DNA of 64,000 nucleotides from Hericium rajendrae (GCA_033439255.1 CM065891.1:1116001-1180000), one strand, 5' to 3'. Positions 11,290 through 23,532 are shown, numbered from the stretch's first letter. Notes: generated by a model from the sequence alone, not told the origin. Program-made: numbers and translations.

Positions 11290-12740
11290 CTAGTGTGGGC
11301 TACTGCGGTATTACGCACCGCGCGTCGCTGCCAGGATCCGTGCACCATCGTTGGGGCATCCTGCGCAGAGGCTGGACATCGTGCGTGGATGCTGGCATTG
11401 CGCATGGTGCTGGGGCCCGAGCGCGAGTGCATGGGCAGGCGGGCACCATTGCTGCACTCTGCGTGCAGGTGCCGGGGTGCTGCGCGTCGCGCGCAGGCGT
11501 TGAGGACCCGGCGCAAGCGTCGAGAGACGCCGGGGATGTTGAGGGAAGTGGGCGTGTGATGCGCGACACGTAGAGGCCGCGGACACACGCGTGCTGGAGG
11601 TCGTCATAGGCGTGGCTGCTGGTGTTGCACACGCGCATGCACGAGCGTTGGGGATGCGTCCTTGCGCGTGCATGGGCATCGGGCATGCGTCCTTGGCGCT
11701 GTGCGCAGATCCTGCGTGTTCGGAGCGTATAGTGCGCGAATCCGCGCGTGTCCGGGATGTGTGGAAGCGGGCGGATGGGCCGTGGACGGGGGTGTGGAGG
11801 ACTGCAGATGTGCGGGATAGATGAGGAAAGGGCGAGCGCGCGGAGATCGCGACGAAATGGGCGAAGAGCGCAGAGGAGCGCAGATCGTGTGGAGGGAGAG
11901 GAGGGCAGGTATGGAAGAGGGTGTGGGGAGGAAAACGAGCCGCGTCCATGCTGTGGCGTGGCTCGGGGAACGCCGATTGCTGGCAGCTGAAGGCCGAGAT
12001 GCCCGACGTTCGACGGAAGGAACGTTCGGGCATGGTCTCTGGGTCGAATTGAACCCACAATCAATATAGGACATGTATATGAAGTAGAATAGAGTCATTA
12101 AGCTAAATATCTAGTCAATATGGCCGAATCTTAAGCCATAACGAGCACTTCACGTTAACCCTATAGTAACCCTAGGACAGACATTCCATGGTACAAGATT
12201 CACTACGCAGAATTCAATCTATCTTCCACAGCGAAACGTTTTGTAATACTATTAGCTATATGCATACGAAGTTTCAATTTTTTTTGAAGTGATTTTAGAG
12301 CCTGGTGCCCAGAATACTTCCGAAAAAGACAGTCTGTACAGTCAAAAATCATGTATCTGCAAGATCCAGACGATCCATGACCGTAGAGAATACAATAAAG
12401 TAATATTATGCTACATATATATACTAGAAGCTACGACGGTCGACCGATAGAGTGTTGGAGAAATATGTGCTACGGAAATGCGACTCGAATCCGATGTCCG
12501 GCATGCCCGAGGCGTTGATCCGGGGCTCGACGTGTTTAGTCTTTTACGCATTTTAGACTTTCTTATTACTGCCTCAGCAGTTTCTCTTTCCCATCATCCT
12601 CTATTCCTATAAAAGTTTGTATTATGCTGTATTCATACCATCTACATCTACTCTATTATTATTAGGGTTTAAAGGAATTTATCTGCTCCTGCAAGACATC
12701 TTCGACTCAGAACGAGGCTAATTTCGGCAATTGCCGAACC
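11290..12740. other. GC-rich then AT-rich spacer, no gene recognised
   Basis: From 11,290 to about 11,980 the sequence is GC-rich and low-complexity; from 12,060 to 12,740 it is AT-rich without an identifiable exon. Nothing here carries a known motif. Confidence 0.4.
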
Positions 12741-12895
12741 GTGCCGCAAGCTCGGGGCTGAGGCTACCTCTTCCCTCCCTCCCTCAAGCGGGGCACAATT
12801 CGAGGCTCAATAGCCTCATAATTCGTAAGTCTTTTTCATTTCTTTCCCTATGTATGCTTTTGCTAACGAAATTTGATTTCTTCAGCCTTAACCGC
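12740..12895 (+). promoter_or_regulatory. Possible degraded leader exon and 5' splice site
   Basis: A CTTCCCTCCCTCCC tract followed by an ATAATTC/GTAAGTCTTTTTC donor resembles the leader exons of the modules, and a TTTCTTCAG acceptor-like site follows. No hairpin is found at the usual distance, so this is weak. Confidence 0.3.
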
Positions 12896-13271
12896 GATGA
12901 CGTGGCACGCTGCACACACCGCAATGCCGCCGCCAATCTATCCACCTGCCTCGCACTTCCAAACGCACGTCCGACGTCTCTCCATGCCATGAAGAGCCAC
13001 TCGCCAGCATATCAGATCCCGTGCTCGCAACTGCGCACCATCAAAGTCTCCCGGAGGCCCGTGCGCATGCCGCGTGAGACCATCCATCTCCATCTCCATC
13101 CCCACCCCCGCCACGCCACGTTCATGCCGACGTGTTCGCGTTCGCATGTGCGTCGGCCCAATACCGCGCACGCCCCATCAAGAAGCAACCAGATGCGGAT
13201 GCAAACGACGACCTCAAGACGCCCTCAAGACGCCCTCCCCCGCCCTCCACCAGCTCCGCGCCTGCACGCTG

Positions 13272-13440
13272 CATTGCCCGCGCGTCCCAGCCTCGTGCCT
13301 CCGCGCGTCCCAGCCCCATGCCTCTGCGCATCCCAGCCCCATGCCTCCGCGTGTCCCAGCCCCATGCCTCCGCGCGTCCCAGCCCCATGCCTCCGCGTGT
13401 CCCAGCCCCATGCCTCCGTGCATCCCAGCTCCCGCCCACC
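13272..13440. repeat. 23-bp C-rich minisatellite
   Basis: Units TCCCAGCCCCATGCCTCCGC plus three variable bases repeat about seven times. Degenerate copies continue to about 13,750. Confidence 0.85.
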
Positions 13441-14029
13441 ATCCCTCCTAGGCCCCCGCGCGCGTTCCAGTCCTGCGCACGTCCCATCTCAGCCTCGTGC
13501 CTCCGCACGTGCCAGCCTCCTGGCCGTCCCTCCCAGCGCCGCGAGCCTCGTGTCCCAGCCCTGCGAGCCCGCATGTCCCAGCTCCCTGCCCGCCGTCCTT
13601 CTCAGCCGCGTGCGTGTTCCAGCCCCACGCATGTTTCTCCAGCCCGCCGTCCCTCCCAGGCCCACGCCGGCATCTCAGCCCCGAGGTCGTGCGTCCCAGC
13701 CCCGAGCCTGCGCGCTCCAGTGCCGCATCCGCCATCCCAGCGCCGCACCGCGCCCATTTCACGCGCAGGAGCCATCAGTGGTGCGCGGCGGATGCGCGGT
13801 GAGCATAGTGGATGGTGCGGGCGCGTACCGCCTGCGCCGACCGGACCACGGCCCACATGCTCTGCAGCGGGCATGCGGCGAACAGTGCGCGCAACGTGCA
13901 TGCAGCCCGTGCGCAGCCGCGGGGCGGGAGCAGGAATGGCAGGCAGGAGTGAGCGAGGGTGCCGAAGCAGGTGCCGGCATGGCATGGCAGTGAGCGCCGG
14001 CGAGCACAAGGAAAGCGCGGCAAGCGCGA

Positions 14030-14270
14030 GAAAAGCGCCGGCGAGCGCGCGTGAAGCGCCGGCGAGCGCGAGGGGAAGCGCCGGCGAGCGCGAGGGGAAG
14101 TGCCGGCGAGCACGAGGGGAAGCGCCGGCGAGCGCGTGTGGAAGCGCCGGTGAGCGCGAGGGGAAGCACCGGCGAGCACGAGGGGAAGCGCTGGCGAGCG
14201 CGTGTGGAAGCGCCGGCGAGCACGGGTGGAAGCGCCGGCGAGCGCGGGTGGAAGCGCCGGCGACCCATAG
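14030..14270. repeat. 22-bp G-rich minisatellite
   Basis: About eleven units of GAAGCGCCGGCGAGCGCGAG with small changes (AGGGG or TGTGG at the join). Confidence 0.9.
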
Positions 14271-14285
14271 GTAGTATGTAATAGT

Positions 14286-14310
14286 GGCCGAGATCCTTAA
14301 GATCTCGGCC
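14286..14310. other. Perfect hairpin, GGCCGAGATC arms
   Basis: Ten-base arms with a CTTAA loop, directly after the 22-bp array. Confidence 0.85.
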
Positions 14311-14489
14311 GATATGTTTCTTTAAGAATATAACATGTTTTTTTGTATATGTTATTCTATGTAAAACATATTCTATGCAAAACATATGAAGTTCCAAACA
14401 TTGCATTAAGCCCGAAAATACTGCTTATAGTGTTACTGGTACATTTGGAACCCTCCCTCCTATTACTACTGGTATAGGTTGCAACTGAT

Positions 14490-15480
14490 CTACAGGGTCT
14501 GGTGAGCACCCCGCGCCCGCTCATTGCGCCTCGCTCACATTCGCCATGCCTTGCCCATGCTCGTCGCACCTCTCTTACACCCACCGCGCCTCGCACACAA
14601 GCCCACAGCAGCCCCAGGCCCTGCAACGCCCGCCGCATCTCGCGTACATCTGCCGTGCCTTGCACGCGCCTGTCACCCCGTGCGCGCCCGCCGCACATTG
14701 CGCATGGCCTCCGTGCCCCACCGCACCTTGCACACGGGCCCGGTGCCTCGCGCACGTGCACCGCGCTCTGCCACACCTCGCGTACAGATTTGCCGCAGTC
14801 CGACGCCGGCATGCACGGCCACCATGCCTTTCGCATGCCCGCCGCGCCTCGCGCATGGACCCAGCACCTTGTGAGTGTGCATGCCATTCATGCCCCGCCT
14901 TTCAACCCTGTAGTGACCCCCGCACCGCCTTCTGCGCCCCCACGCCGCCTCTTGCTCCCCCGCGCCGACTCGCGTGCGCCCCCTGCTGACTCGCACGCAC
15001 CCGCCGATGCTCCGGCACTCCCTTGCGCCCGTGCCGACTCCCGTGCACCCCCGCCGACTCGATCATGCTGGCGCCGCCTCCCATGCCCCCTCGCCGATGC
15101 CAACATGCCCCGTGCCACCTCCTGCGCCCTCCCCCGCTGCCTCCCACGCCCCACGTGGCCTCCAGCGCATCCGCACGGCCTCCAGCATGCCAGTGCAGAC
15201 TCGCACGCATCTGTGCGGATTCGCGCGTGTCCCCGCCGACTCGCCACGCCTCACATGGACTCGCACGCCCCCTTGCCGCCTCCAGAACACCCGCGCCGTC
15301 TCCAGCGTGCCCTTGCCACCTCGCCCGTGCCCGCACGGACTCGTGTGCACCTGCGCAGACTTGTGTGCCCATGGGCCCATATTGATGTCGTGCACCCATG
15401 CTGACCCCTGCGCGCCCCTGCCACCTCCTGCACACCCCTACCAACTTCTCCATGCCCCACACTGACCCCCCACATGCCCA
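14490..15480. repeat. C-rich degenerate minisatellite
   Basis: Irregular CCGCCTCCCATGCCC and CGCCGACTCGCACGC type units. Frames are open by composition only. Confidence 0.7.
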
Positions 15481-15497
15481 TATTGCATTCTGTAGTG

Positions 15498-15535
15498 CGT
15501 GGGAACTGTTTTGCTGCAGCAAAACAGTTCCCACG
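15498..15535. other. Perfect 38-bp palindrome, right copy
   Basis: Identical to 8,461-8,498; it sits 438 bases inside the right end of module E. Confidence 0.9.
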
Positions 15536-15973
15536 AGGGCTTGGGTGCTGTGGGTGCAGAAGAATATAGAGGGGGAGATTTTATGTATCAGTACTATACT
15601 ATTAGTGTACAGTTGTAACCAGTGAAATTAAAATGTTTTACATGATATATTGTTGGAGAGGTGATACGAGGGACTATTGTGGATTATATATCATACTGAA
15701 TCTCACATACTGCAATATAGCACTCCAGTAGCTAACATAAGCTACAGTGGCTAACATAAGCTACAGTAGCTAACATAAGCTATAGTAGATATATCATCTA
15801 CAGACTGCTACGGATCACTACAGATGGCTACAGATGGCTACAGATGGCTACCTGTAGTTGTAATAGAGACCCACCTATTAACAGATGCTACAGAAAATAT
15901 ATAATCTATTATAGCTACTGTAGACTATATTTTCTACTGTAGGCTAAAGTAGTGTGGACACTTTTTCCAGATG

Positions 15974-17095
15974 TGTTGATAATATAGCCTATTAAAATAA
16001 TCAAAATAAGGATGGGGCATAGCAAATACATAGATGTGATGTGGCATCTTGCAGTGCGGGCATGAGTCGAGGTCAGCATGTGGCCCCGTGTAGCAGATAC
16101 AAGAGTTTGGACAGCAATCGTATAAGGTAGGCTTGAAGCCTGCTAATGATGCAATACGCGTATGTGCAGAAGTGAGTGTCGGGACCTCCTGGTGTGGAAA
16201 ACAAAAACGAGGTCATTGTATGCACTGTCGGTGATGTGATGCCGAAGTTTAAAAGCATAGAGCCGCAACAATTGTCGATCACGATCACTAATGTCACTTG
16301 CTGCACACGGAACAAATCAGCCCAAGTAGATCCAAGCTGAGAACTAGAATTTACATACCATCTAATTGTGTCTCACGGATAAATCCCTCAGACACATGTT
16401 CGAAGGTCGCAAGGAAAGGGTCCTCTGGCTCAAGCGCACCGTACGAGTCCTCAACATCGCAGTCCGAATCAGTCTGAATGCCTGCATCATCTGCCCAGAT
16501 ATCATCATCGGAGTCGTCATCGGTTGATAAATTTTCCACGTCAAGTCCTGAGAGAGGCGACTCCATCCGAGATTGCTCCAATTCGACAGGGGGGACATCA
16601 TGATATGAAGGTGGTGGTGCATCGTAGGAACCTGCAAGAGAGAGACTTATGACATGAGCAGGTGAAACTGAAGTTCAAACGTACCTAATACATCTCCGTT
16701 ACTGTGCTGTTGCTGTCTCTGGTCTATATTGCCATGGTGGCGCGGATCCTCTGCTGCTCTCGACATGTCTGTTCTTTGCTCAATTTCTGAAAACAGCTGT
16801 CAATGAATACTGAAGAGAATATGGCGAATGCTGAGGGGAACGCACCTTCCGTCTGACGTGCCCGCTTCTTCAACTTTGGTGCCGAAAGAGCATCGACCAT
16901 GTCAGAATCACTTGATGCGTCCATGTTTTGCTCGTTTTGCCGTTTCAAACTGCCCGCCTTCGTGGCAAATTCTTCCACTTGTGCGGCCAGTGAACCGCGT
17001 ACATCAGGGACGTCAGTTGGTAAGATCGATCCGACCCATAAGTTGTAAGGGGTTATGGATTGATCCAACCCACAAGTTCTAAGGCAGTTACCCAC
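15974..17095 (-). pseudogene. Plavaka (CACTA-type) transposase gene, N-terminal part
   Basis: Exons on the minus strand carry a basic patch (PKLKKRARQ) and an acidic segment (LSTDDDSDDDIWADD). An exon beginning near 16,270 contains LYAFKLRHHITDSAYNDLVF, then RIASLAGFKPTLYDCCPNSC and YTGPHADLDSCPHC. The last motif, a cysteine cluster preceded by YDCC, is the N-terminal zinc-binding landmark of Plavaka/Tnp2 proteins. A one-base frame change separates the NDLVF and RIASLAGF segments. The gene runs into the right end of module E at 15,973. Together with 7,046-8,097 it appears to be one element split by module E with loss of its middle. Confidence 0.65.
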
Positions 17096-17139
17096 CCTAT
17101 ATAAATATAATCCGATATGTTTAGAGATGTATCCATTGT

Positions 17140-17570
17140 TACAATCTCATATAATCCAATCCAATCGGATCCAATATTCTGCACACACTATTAATCAGAT
17201 GAGAATAGGGCAGTCAAAATATAATAGATTAATCCAATCCAATCCAATCTGAGCACCATGATTATATACAACCTACTCTCATGGATCAATCCAATCCAAT
17301 CCTAAGTCATAATCTGATCCTACAAGCTCACATATTATCCGTTAATCCGACTTGTGCGATTCAAATCAATCCGAACCCATACAAATATATCCAATGGCAT
17401 CCAATCTCTACAATCCCATCCAATCCGATACCAGGCCCTCATTCAATCCAACCATCATCCCATCCGACTTCATCCTATCCGACTTCATCCCATCCGACGT
17501 CAACGAATCCGATGTCAACGAATCTGACTTTATCGAATCCGACTCCTTCATCAAATCCCATCCGATACTA
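17140..17570. repeat. ATCCAATCC / ATCCGACTTC simple repeat
   Basis: The 5-to-10-base motifs ATCCAATCC and CATCCGACTT recur many times. The tract forms the low-complexity tail (SDSLTSDSLTSDG) of the KDZ 1 frame. Confidence 0.8.
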
Positions 17571-20500
17571 ACCAATATCATCCATCTATCATGACCATGA
17601 TCAGTGACAGCTAACGGGCGATATTGTTCAAGCACAGGACATACATCAGGGAATTTAGCCTTTTTAAGTGCCCTTGCATGGAAAGTAGCTGCATCCTGGG
17701 CCAATCGCTCGTACATCGACCTGTGCTTGTGGGCGTACGCTCCAGCACCACGTGTCATTGCCTCGGAGGCCAAGACCATCCAGGCCTTGCTCATTGTTGT
17801 GTGCAAACGTCGTGTGTTTATGAATTCTTGATCAGTTATGTCAATTTCTTCTCGCCAGCGTTGGCAGTCTGCTCGATCGTGGAACCATTTGACATGTTCA
17901 CCTAGTGCATATCACGTCAGTGTCAAGACAGGGAAGGATGAAAAAACATGAACTCGGCGTACTCTCCATGCTCCATTCGGCTTGTTCTTCCTCGGTCAGC
18001 GCTGATGGACCAATTACTGTCCAGAACCAAGGATCCGGCTTCGCTGTATCACCTGGTTGCAAAGTCAGGACAATGCAGCTTATGATCTAACATGTCACTT
18101 ACCAATCTGCCGAGGTCGAGTGGTGTCTTTCATCCAAAGGTCCTCATTGTGTAATGGCTGCAACACCACATCATCCTCGGCCAGACCCAAACTCACTAGC
18201 GTAGCACGAGCACGATGATATTTGTCAGCTGCGCTGACTTGATCACGTTTGAGGTCACGAAGGAATGCCTGAGCTCGCGTCATTGGACCCTGGTTGAAGA
18301 TGTTGGATTTCTTGAATTTGAGGTTGTAATTGAACATCTTGATCGCATGCCGGACGTCGCGGAGGGCATCATGTGCTTGACCAACACGTAAGTTGTACTC
18401 CACCGACTCTGCATCGCCAAGACCTTGAGCCTTCTGAGTAGGTTCATTGAAAGACGACGGCAGCAATAACTTGATGTCTTTGGGCTCTTCATCATCGTTA
18501 ACATTGAGAAACATACGAAGGCTGGAAAACATTGTGACTTGACGCTGCCGCCAATGGTCAAGCTCATTACGAAATTTGAGTCGGCCTACATCTAAACGCT
18601 CCTGTTCCGCAGGCGTGCAGACTTTGATGGATGCCAATACCTGCAGACGTGCTCTGCCAGATATCAGAACAAAAGAGTAGTGATATAAATCCTGCACTCA
18701 CTGTTCTGCTTCAAGACGTAACCCATCATTGACCATCGCAACTACTCCCGCAGTCCCTTGGTCGCTGAGAGTGCGAACAGTCTCATCCTGGAGTAGTTCT
18801 TGAAGTTTCGAGAATTGCGTTGGTGGGCCTAAGTTGTCCATCAGGCCACTCGACAAAGATGAGCAAAAATGCAAGGAAGACATACCTTTCCTCGCCTTCG
18901 ATGCATAAACACTAGTCACTTTCCCATTGACAACTACTGGCTTGCAGTCCATGGCGGACCATTGGGAAACCAACGCCTGTCCATGTCGTGCGCAGAGCAC
19001 CTTGAACGTAGTATTATTCCGATGAAACATTGCCGCTGCATTTGTGTGACACTGATACAGGGACCGAGCTAAACTAATATGAGATATGGCATTCGTTCTT
19101 GGAAATATCAGAACGTACTCATCGAGATAACCTTCTGCCAGTTCCAGTACCCATGGAAATCATCTAAGATGTCATGTCGATGACCTGCATTCATCTCCTT
19201 GGTGCTTCCCGCCGTCTGATTGCCTTCGGCCCATGCCGTTTCAATCGTCTCCCCAAACATTCTGCCAACGTGGGAGGTTGTATTGAAAGAGAATTGTAAT
19301 TGGCAGTCCTCAGTGTGACCCATGATATGCAACTTCGGCACAAGTCCTTCGATCCGTGCGGCAATATCTTTCATCTCTGGAAAATGGGCATCTACACGCT
19401 TGAGGAGCTTGACTTTATACTGACAAAAGATGTCGTAGCTGAATTTGATGTAAGGAATTCTGCTAGACTCAATCAAGGTGGACATCAACGCATAGTCGGT
19501 GTTACAGAATCTGGGGTGAGCAAACGTCAACAATGACAATACCGGGTCAACCAGGAGTAAGTCATACCTTTCACCTTTCTGCAAGTCAACCATGCCCTGA
19601 GGCCAAAAGAATCCATGCCGCGCACACTGAACACCATCCACCCCACTCACAACTGTATGCTTGAACTTGAGAAGGTTTTGCAGATGGACGACATTCAGAC
19701 GGGCACATGTGGATCTCTGTTCGTATGTCAGCATTGATTGGAGGTATTATAATTAATGATAAGATGACCTCGTCGTCTGTTGCGATTTCCATTTTCTTGA
19801 GATATTCGTTATATGCTCGTGTCTCGACGAAATAAGCATTGCCTTGGAGTAGCTCCACATCGTCAGGGTCATCGATTTTAACCTTCCGTTGAAGTCTGAA
19901 GTTGCCATCGGCGGACAGAAATAAGGTATATCTATGCCTGGAACGGACAATTCAGCTCGTTTCACTCACATATGCATGTAGAACATTACATACATGTCTT
20001 CAGGTGAGATGTTTTCCAGTTCCTCCAGGGTCACATTGACTAGGGACCGACACGAGTCAGAGTCACCCGTGGGTCAACACGGGTATACCCGCGAAATTGA
20101 CCTGCAGGTTCCTGACCCGCGGCTCCGGATCACCTGGTGGCTGAAACCCGTCCGGATCCAGGTCAAGATTTTGCTGAACTTCATCGACCCGCGAGTAACC
20201 CGTGATGACTGGCAGCTTTAATTTTATTTCACGAACGCATAGTATATTTACATGAGCTCCTGTCTATGCATACTGTACAACTATACAACCAAGTACATAA
20301 TGGTGCTGCACAACCAGTGCTTGCTTACTATTGAGGTCGATGAGTGCGAGCGCAGCGAGGGCCGGCGTGCGCAACATGAGGAGCATATCCGTGGTGAGGC
20401 GTAGTGTGTGCAGCACAGTGAGCAGAAGGACACGTGCGAGGCACAGCAAGGCGTCACCGGGCATGTCCACAATGTCGCATGTGCAGGCTGGGAGATTGAC

Positions 20501-22426
20501 GACGTCGAGGAGGTGCGCAGTGGGGAGCGCAGGAAGCGTGAGCATGAGACTCGCGAGGCGGAACCAGGGCGAGGGCAGGACGCGAGGTTGTTCAGATCAC
20601 GTCGGACGGAGGCAGAACGATCTTGGCAGGGCGCGCAGGGGTAATTACACACTGTTGAAAGGTGAAAAGCATGTGGGCCCGGGCACGGTATTGAAGTCAC
20701 CGCATCGCACGGGTGCTGAAGCAGGCAGGCGCGACCCCACGTGGGTGACGAATGAACAGTAGTCGAGCCTCGTTGCTACAGCAACGGGGCTCCATGGTTC
20801 ATTGTCGCGGTCGCTGGCCTTCCACGCGCTACGTCGGGACTGTTCGTACTCTTAGGGATGGGTGGGGGCCGAGGCGCGGGATTAACTTGTCGACAAAGGT
20901 ATAGCGCGCTCGGGGGATTGACGGACACGCGGGCGACGAGCAAAAGCACGAATGGCGTGCGAGATGCGAGGAAAACATCGAAGGACCGTGGAGCAAATGG
21001 CATTGTCGAATAAAAACCGAGTCTCGCTCGATAACGAGCGAGACTCGCGAGATTAATATAGAACAATGAGATAAAAGTCGTTTTGACTCACCTGAAATCC
21101 CTCTGGCACCTACAAAACCCTCCTTACTGTTCGACTTGAGGAAAAGTCGTGAGAGAAGATATGATAGGGTGTAGAAAGTAGAAAGATCGACTGACCTGCG
21201 AGTGACCCGTGATGTTACAGGTACTCGACCCGCGGCTCCGGATCACCCAGTGGCTGAAACTCGTGCGGATCCAGGTCAGCCCTGCTGCCATGTTGAAAAC
21301 CCGCGGGTTCGGATCCGGGTCACCCACGAGTGCACTCGTGTCGAACCCTAACATTGACACTGGGTTTGATGCATGCAGGACATCTTACTGCATAACATCC
21401 CTGTTGTTGCAATGTCAAAACCTTGTCGATGCCATGGGCTTGCCCTGAACGATGAATCATCGCGAGGGCACGCCAAACATGCCCAACTCGCTGAAACTCT
21501 CGACGGCGATCCTAGTTATGCGGGTCAAAATTATAGAACTAAGTTGCTTGATTAAAATTACTCACAGGGGTGTTATTGGGAAACACATTGTCTGTGTGCC
21601 GTTGCAATGCGGCATAATGGTCGTATGCAGATTTCTTGGAAGCTAGGGTGTGAAGATGGAAGTCATCGAGGACATGGAAGGTAAAAGCAGTCTGGGGTAG
21701 ATCCATGGTTGCCGGAAAGAGGCCCTGACCCAATAGTTGAAGCGCTTCTGAGGTGGCATCATGGCAGCGGCAGAAGTCAACTTTGATATGATGAATGCCA
21801 CCGACATCGACGACGACTAAATCGTGCCCTTGCGAAGTTGAGGTGCGATTCGGACAGCGACGGCCACGGTGCCCTAGGCCGACGATTAATCCTAGGTCCT
21901 TCAGCGAAGAGCGTTCGAAAAAAAGGCCATTCCATTTCTGGATTCGGTGGAAGGGAGAGTATTCATGACTAGATGTCATGCATGCTTGACAAGAGGGATG
22001 GCGCTGCCAGCAATCAACGCAGCGATAAGTGGCTGGCAGTGCCTCCGGACTGCAGGTGCAGCGGTGTTCGACTGCGAGGTCAAATTCGCGACCAAGGATA
22101 GTATCTTGAATGGCGACCATGTTGTCGATAAAAGATTTCATGAAGGTGCTCGCACCCTAAGGTAAATAAGTGAGCTGTGTCTCGAGGTAATTCACAATCA
22201 GACGTACCTGTGGTCGTTTCGTTTCTTTGCATGCCTTTTCAGGCTCTGTCGTCACCAACGTTCTCCCCGCCGTCGTCGATGGAGGTTTCCGCTTCCTCGG
22301 AGAAATGACCTTATGAAAAGTTCTTTTGGCACCGTGATTATGACTGTAGTTCAAGCCAATCTCGATTTCGTTGTCTTCTTCCGAGTCGCTATCTACGCGG
22401 CCCGTGACACGTGATCGTTTCGGCAT
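17408..22426 (-). CDS. KDZ transposase 1 (CxC2-type), damaged
   Basis: The start ATG at 22,426 opens a basic/acidic leader (MPKRSRVTGRVDSDSEEDNE). A cysteine cluster follows (about 22,080-21,920): CTC, YRCVDC, and CQACMTSSH. The next block contains GGIHHIKVDFC and FTFHVLDDFHLH. The RNase H-like KDZ core includes GVDGVQCARHGFFWPQGMVD, SYDIFCQYK, KLHIMGHTEDCQ and GETIETAWAEGNQTAGSTKE with NAGHRHDILDD. The C-terminal helical region ends with EHVKWFHDRADCQRWREEI. These match the KDZ family: nuclear DNA transposases of mushroom genomes. A hAT-type element interrupts the exon encoding ACIKPSVNV, and at least one in-frame stop precedes DRRREFQRVGHVW near 21,510, so this copy is probably inactive. 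Introns are short GT-AG. The last approximately 60 residues are low-complexity repeat. Confidence 0.8.
20033..20040. repeat. Target-site duplication of hAT-type element, left
   Basis: ACATTGAC, matched at 21,351-21,358. Confidence 0.85.
20041..21350. mobile_element. hAT-type non-autonomous element, 1.31 kb
   Basis: Ends are TAGGGACCGACACGAG and, inverted, TAGGGTTCGACACGAG, flanked by the 8-bp duplication ACATTGAC. An 8-bp duplication with TAGGG-type ends is diagnostic of hAT. Subterminal segments containing GACCCGCGGCTCCGGATCAC occur near both ends as direct repeats (about 20,115-20,165 and 21,222-21,275). There is no transposase gene. The middle carries a fragment of the module family (G-rich tract, two hairpins and a leader 5' splice site), so the element has picked up or been invaded by that sequence. 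It lies in a coding exon of KDZ transposase 1. Confidence 0.85.
20330..21100 (-). mobile_element. Module fragment F inside the hAT-type element
   Basis: Minus-strand order: leader exon ending GATTTCAG, donor GTGAGTCAAAA at 21,091, hairpin at 21,018-21,047 (CGAGTCTCGCTCG arms), imperfect palindrome at 20,765-20,792, then a GC-rich tract. This is half of a module without terminal repeats. Confidence 0.65.
21351..21358. repeat. Target-site duplication of hAT-type element, right
   Basis: ACATTGAC, identical to 20,033-20,040. Confidence 0.85.
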
Positions 22427-22780
22427 GACAAGGGAAATTGGAGTCTCAAACAGTAAGCTGGGAGGCAAGATAGTAGGGGCGTACGAGATGGAGAAGTGGC
22501 AAACAGAAACTGTCGGGGCAGTGGGGGAACATGTATATATCGCAAATAATAACATTACAAAAAGCGACTGTGGCCTACTCTGACTATTGTGGCTCGGCAC
22601 GGCAAGACACGACACAACGTCCGATCCCCTGCGCATTGTTCGCCATGTGGCAAATCGTTGTGGACTCGCAGCCCCACATTGCATACCACAACACCGCGGC
22701 ATGGCGGCGAAAAATAATTGCAGCGGGAAACAACAATTAAATAACAATAAAGAAAATAGTAAACTATAACACTTACTAGT
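22427..22780. other. KDZ 1 upstream region
   Basis: AT-rich leader and presumed promoter of the KDZ 1 gene. No TET/JBP gene lies here, unlike KDZ 2 and KDZ 3. Confidence 0.4.
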
Positions 22781-22839
22781 CTCCTCTAAAAGCAACAGCG
22801 CAGGCTAATGAATATTGAAGGGTCAAAGAGAGTACACGA

Positions 22840-23532
22840 ACAGTTCTTTGCTCTGGTCGAAGTCCATCGTATCGCTTTGCAGCCTTCACGTCGAGAGCAT
22901 GTTCAGAACCTGTCGCCTTGTCCATGGATACCGGTGCCAACTCTTCCTTCATAAAGTCATCAGCGATGATAGGCTCGAGACCGCCATCGCCAAGGGTGGA
23001 GGCGAGAGCTTCGAGTTCGTCAATGCGCTACTGGATGCGAGCCTCTACAAAGCGATTGCGCTCAGCGAGGGCTTGATGTGGATCAAGGCCAGCCGGCGTA
23101 ATGGAGGGTATGAATAAGCACTGCAAATGACTAGCAAAAACGGAGGGGTTCGAGCCTGCAACACGCTTGATGTAGGTGAAGGGATCTGCATAGGAGTTCA
23201 CTGGAAAGCCAGCTGAGTCAACATCCTCCTCTGATAGAGATGGTTTCGGCACCTCGTCGTTCTGGCTCATGTCTTCAGTCTTCAATGTGCTACAAAGCGA
23301 TTGCGCTCAGCGAGGGCTTGATGTGGATCAAGGCCAGCCGGCGTAATGGAGGGTATGAATAAGCACTGCAAATGACTAGCAAAAATGGAGGGGTTCGAGC
23401 CTGCAACACGCTTGATGTAGGTGAAGGGATCCGCGTAGGAGTTCACAGGAAAGCCAGCTGAGTCAACATCCTCCTCTGATAGAGATGGTTTCGGCACTTC
23501 GTCGTTCTGGCTCATGTCTTCAGTCTTCAATG
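22840..23532 (-). pseudogene. SNF2/STH1 chromatin-remodeller fragment, partly duplicated
   Basis: Minus-strand reading gives EEDVDSAGFPVNSYADPFTY, LQCLFIPSITPAGLDPHQAL, AERNRFVEARIQ, a stop, then RIDELEALASTLGDGGLEP. This matches the region between the QLQ and HSA parts of fungal SNF2/STH1 ATPases (family pattern: SAGLPYNAYVNPYTYL, then ERNRFIEARIQQRIRELE). The stop replaces the second glutamine of the QQ pair. No ATPase domain is present. The first part is duplicated in tandem (23,046-23,287 and 23,291-23,532). Upstream it is fused to an RFC1 fragment. It is a captured host-gene fragment, not a working remodeller. Confidence 0.7.
23046..23532. repeat. 245-bp tandem duplication within the SNF2 fragment
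   Basis: Two copies with a period of 245 bp and only about six differences, so the duplication is younger than the capture. Confidence 0.9.

Larger units (their letters stand above)
8114..15973. mobile_element. Module E: large nested relative of module A inside a Plavaka gene
   Basis: The left end reads CATCAGGAAAAA and the right end, inverted, CATCTGGAAAAAG. The flanks show no clear duplication. Subterminal repeats are a TGTAGC/GGCTAC variant (8,150-8,205 and 15,725-15,900). Identical 38-bp palindromes lie near both ends. Inside are several G-rich or C-rich minisatellites, a leader 5' splice site with hairpin (10,168 and 10,214), and repeats at 10,760 and 14,420 that may mark a nested element. 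It is best read as one outer element with at least one further insertion; the internal order is not fully resolved. Confidence 0.5.

Noticed and set aside
12440-12540. Possible tRNA (a GACTCGAATCC string resembling a B box)
   Set aside because: No matching acceptor stem or A box at the right distance.
12731-14274. Two overlapping plus-strand frames of about 400 codons
   Set aside because: They translate the 23-bp and 22-bp minisatellites and have no domain, splice structure or family match.
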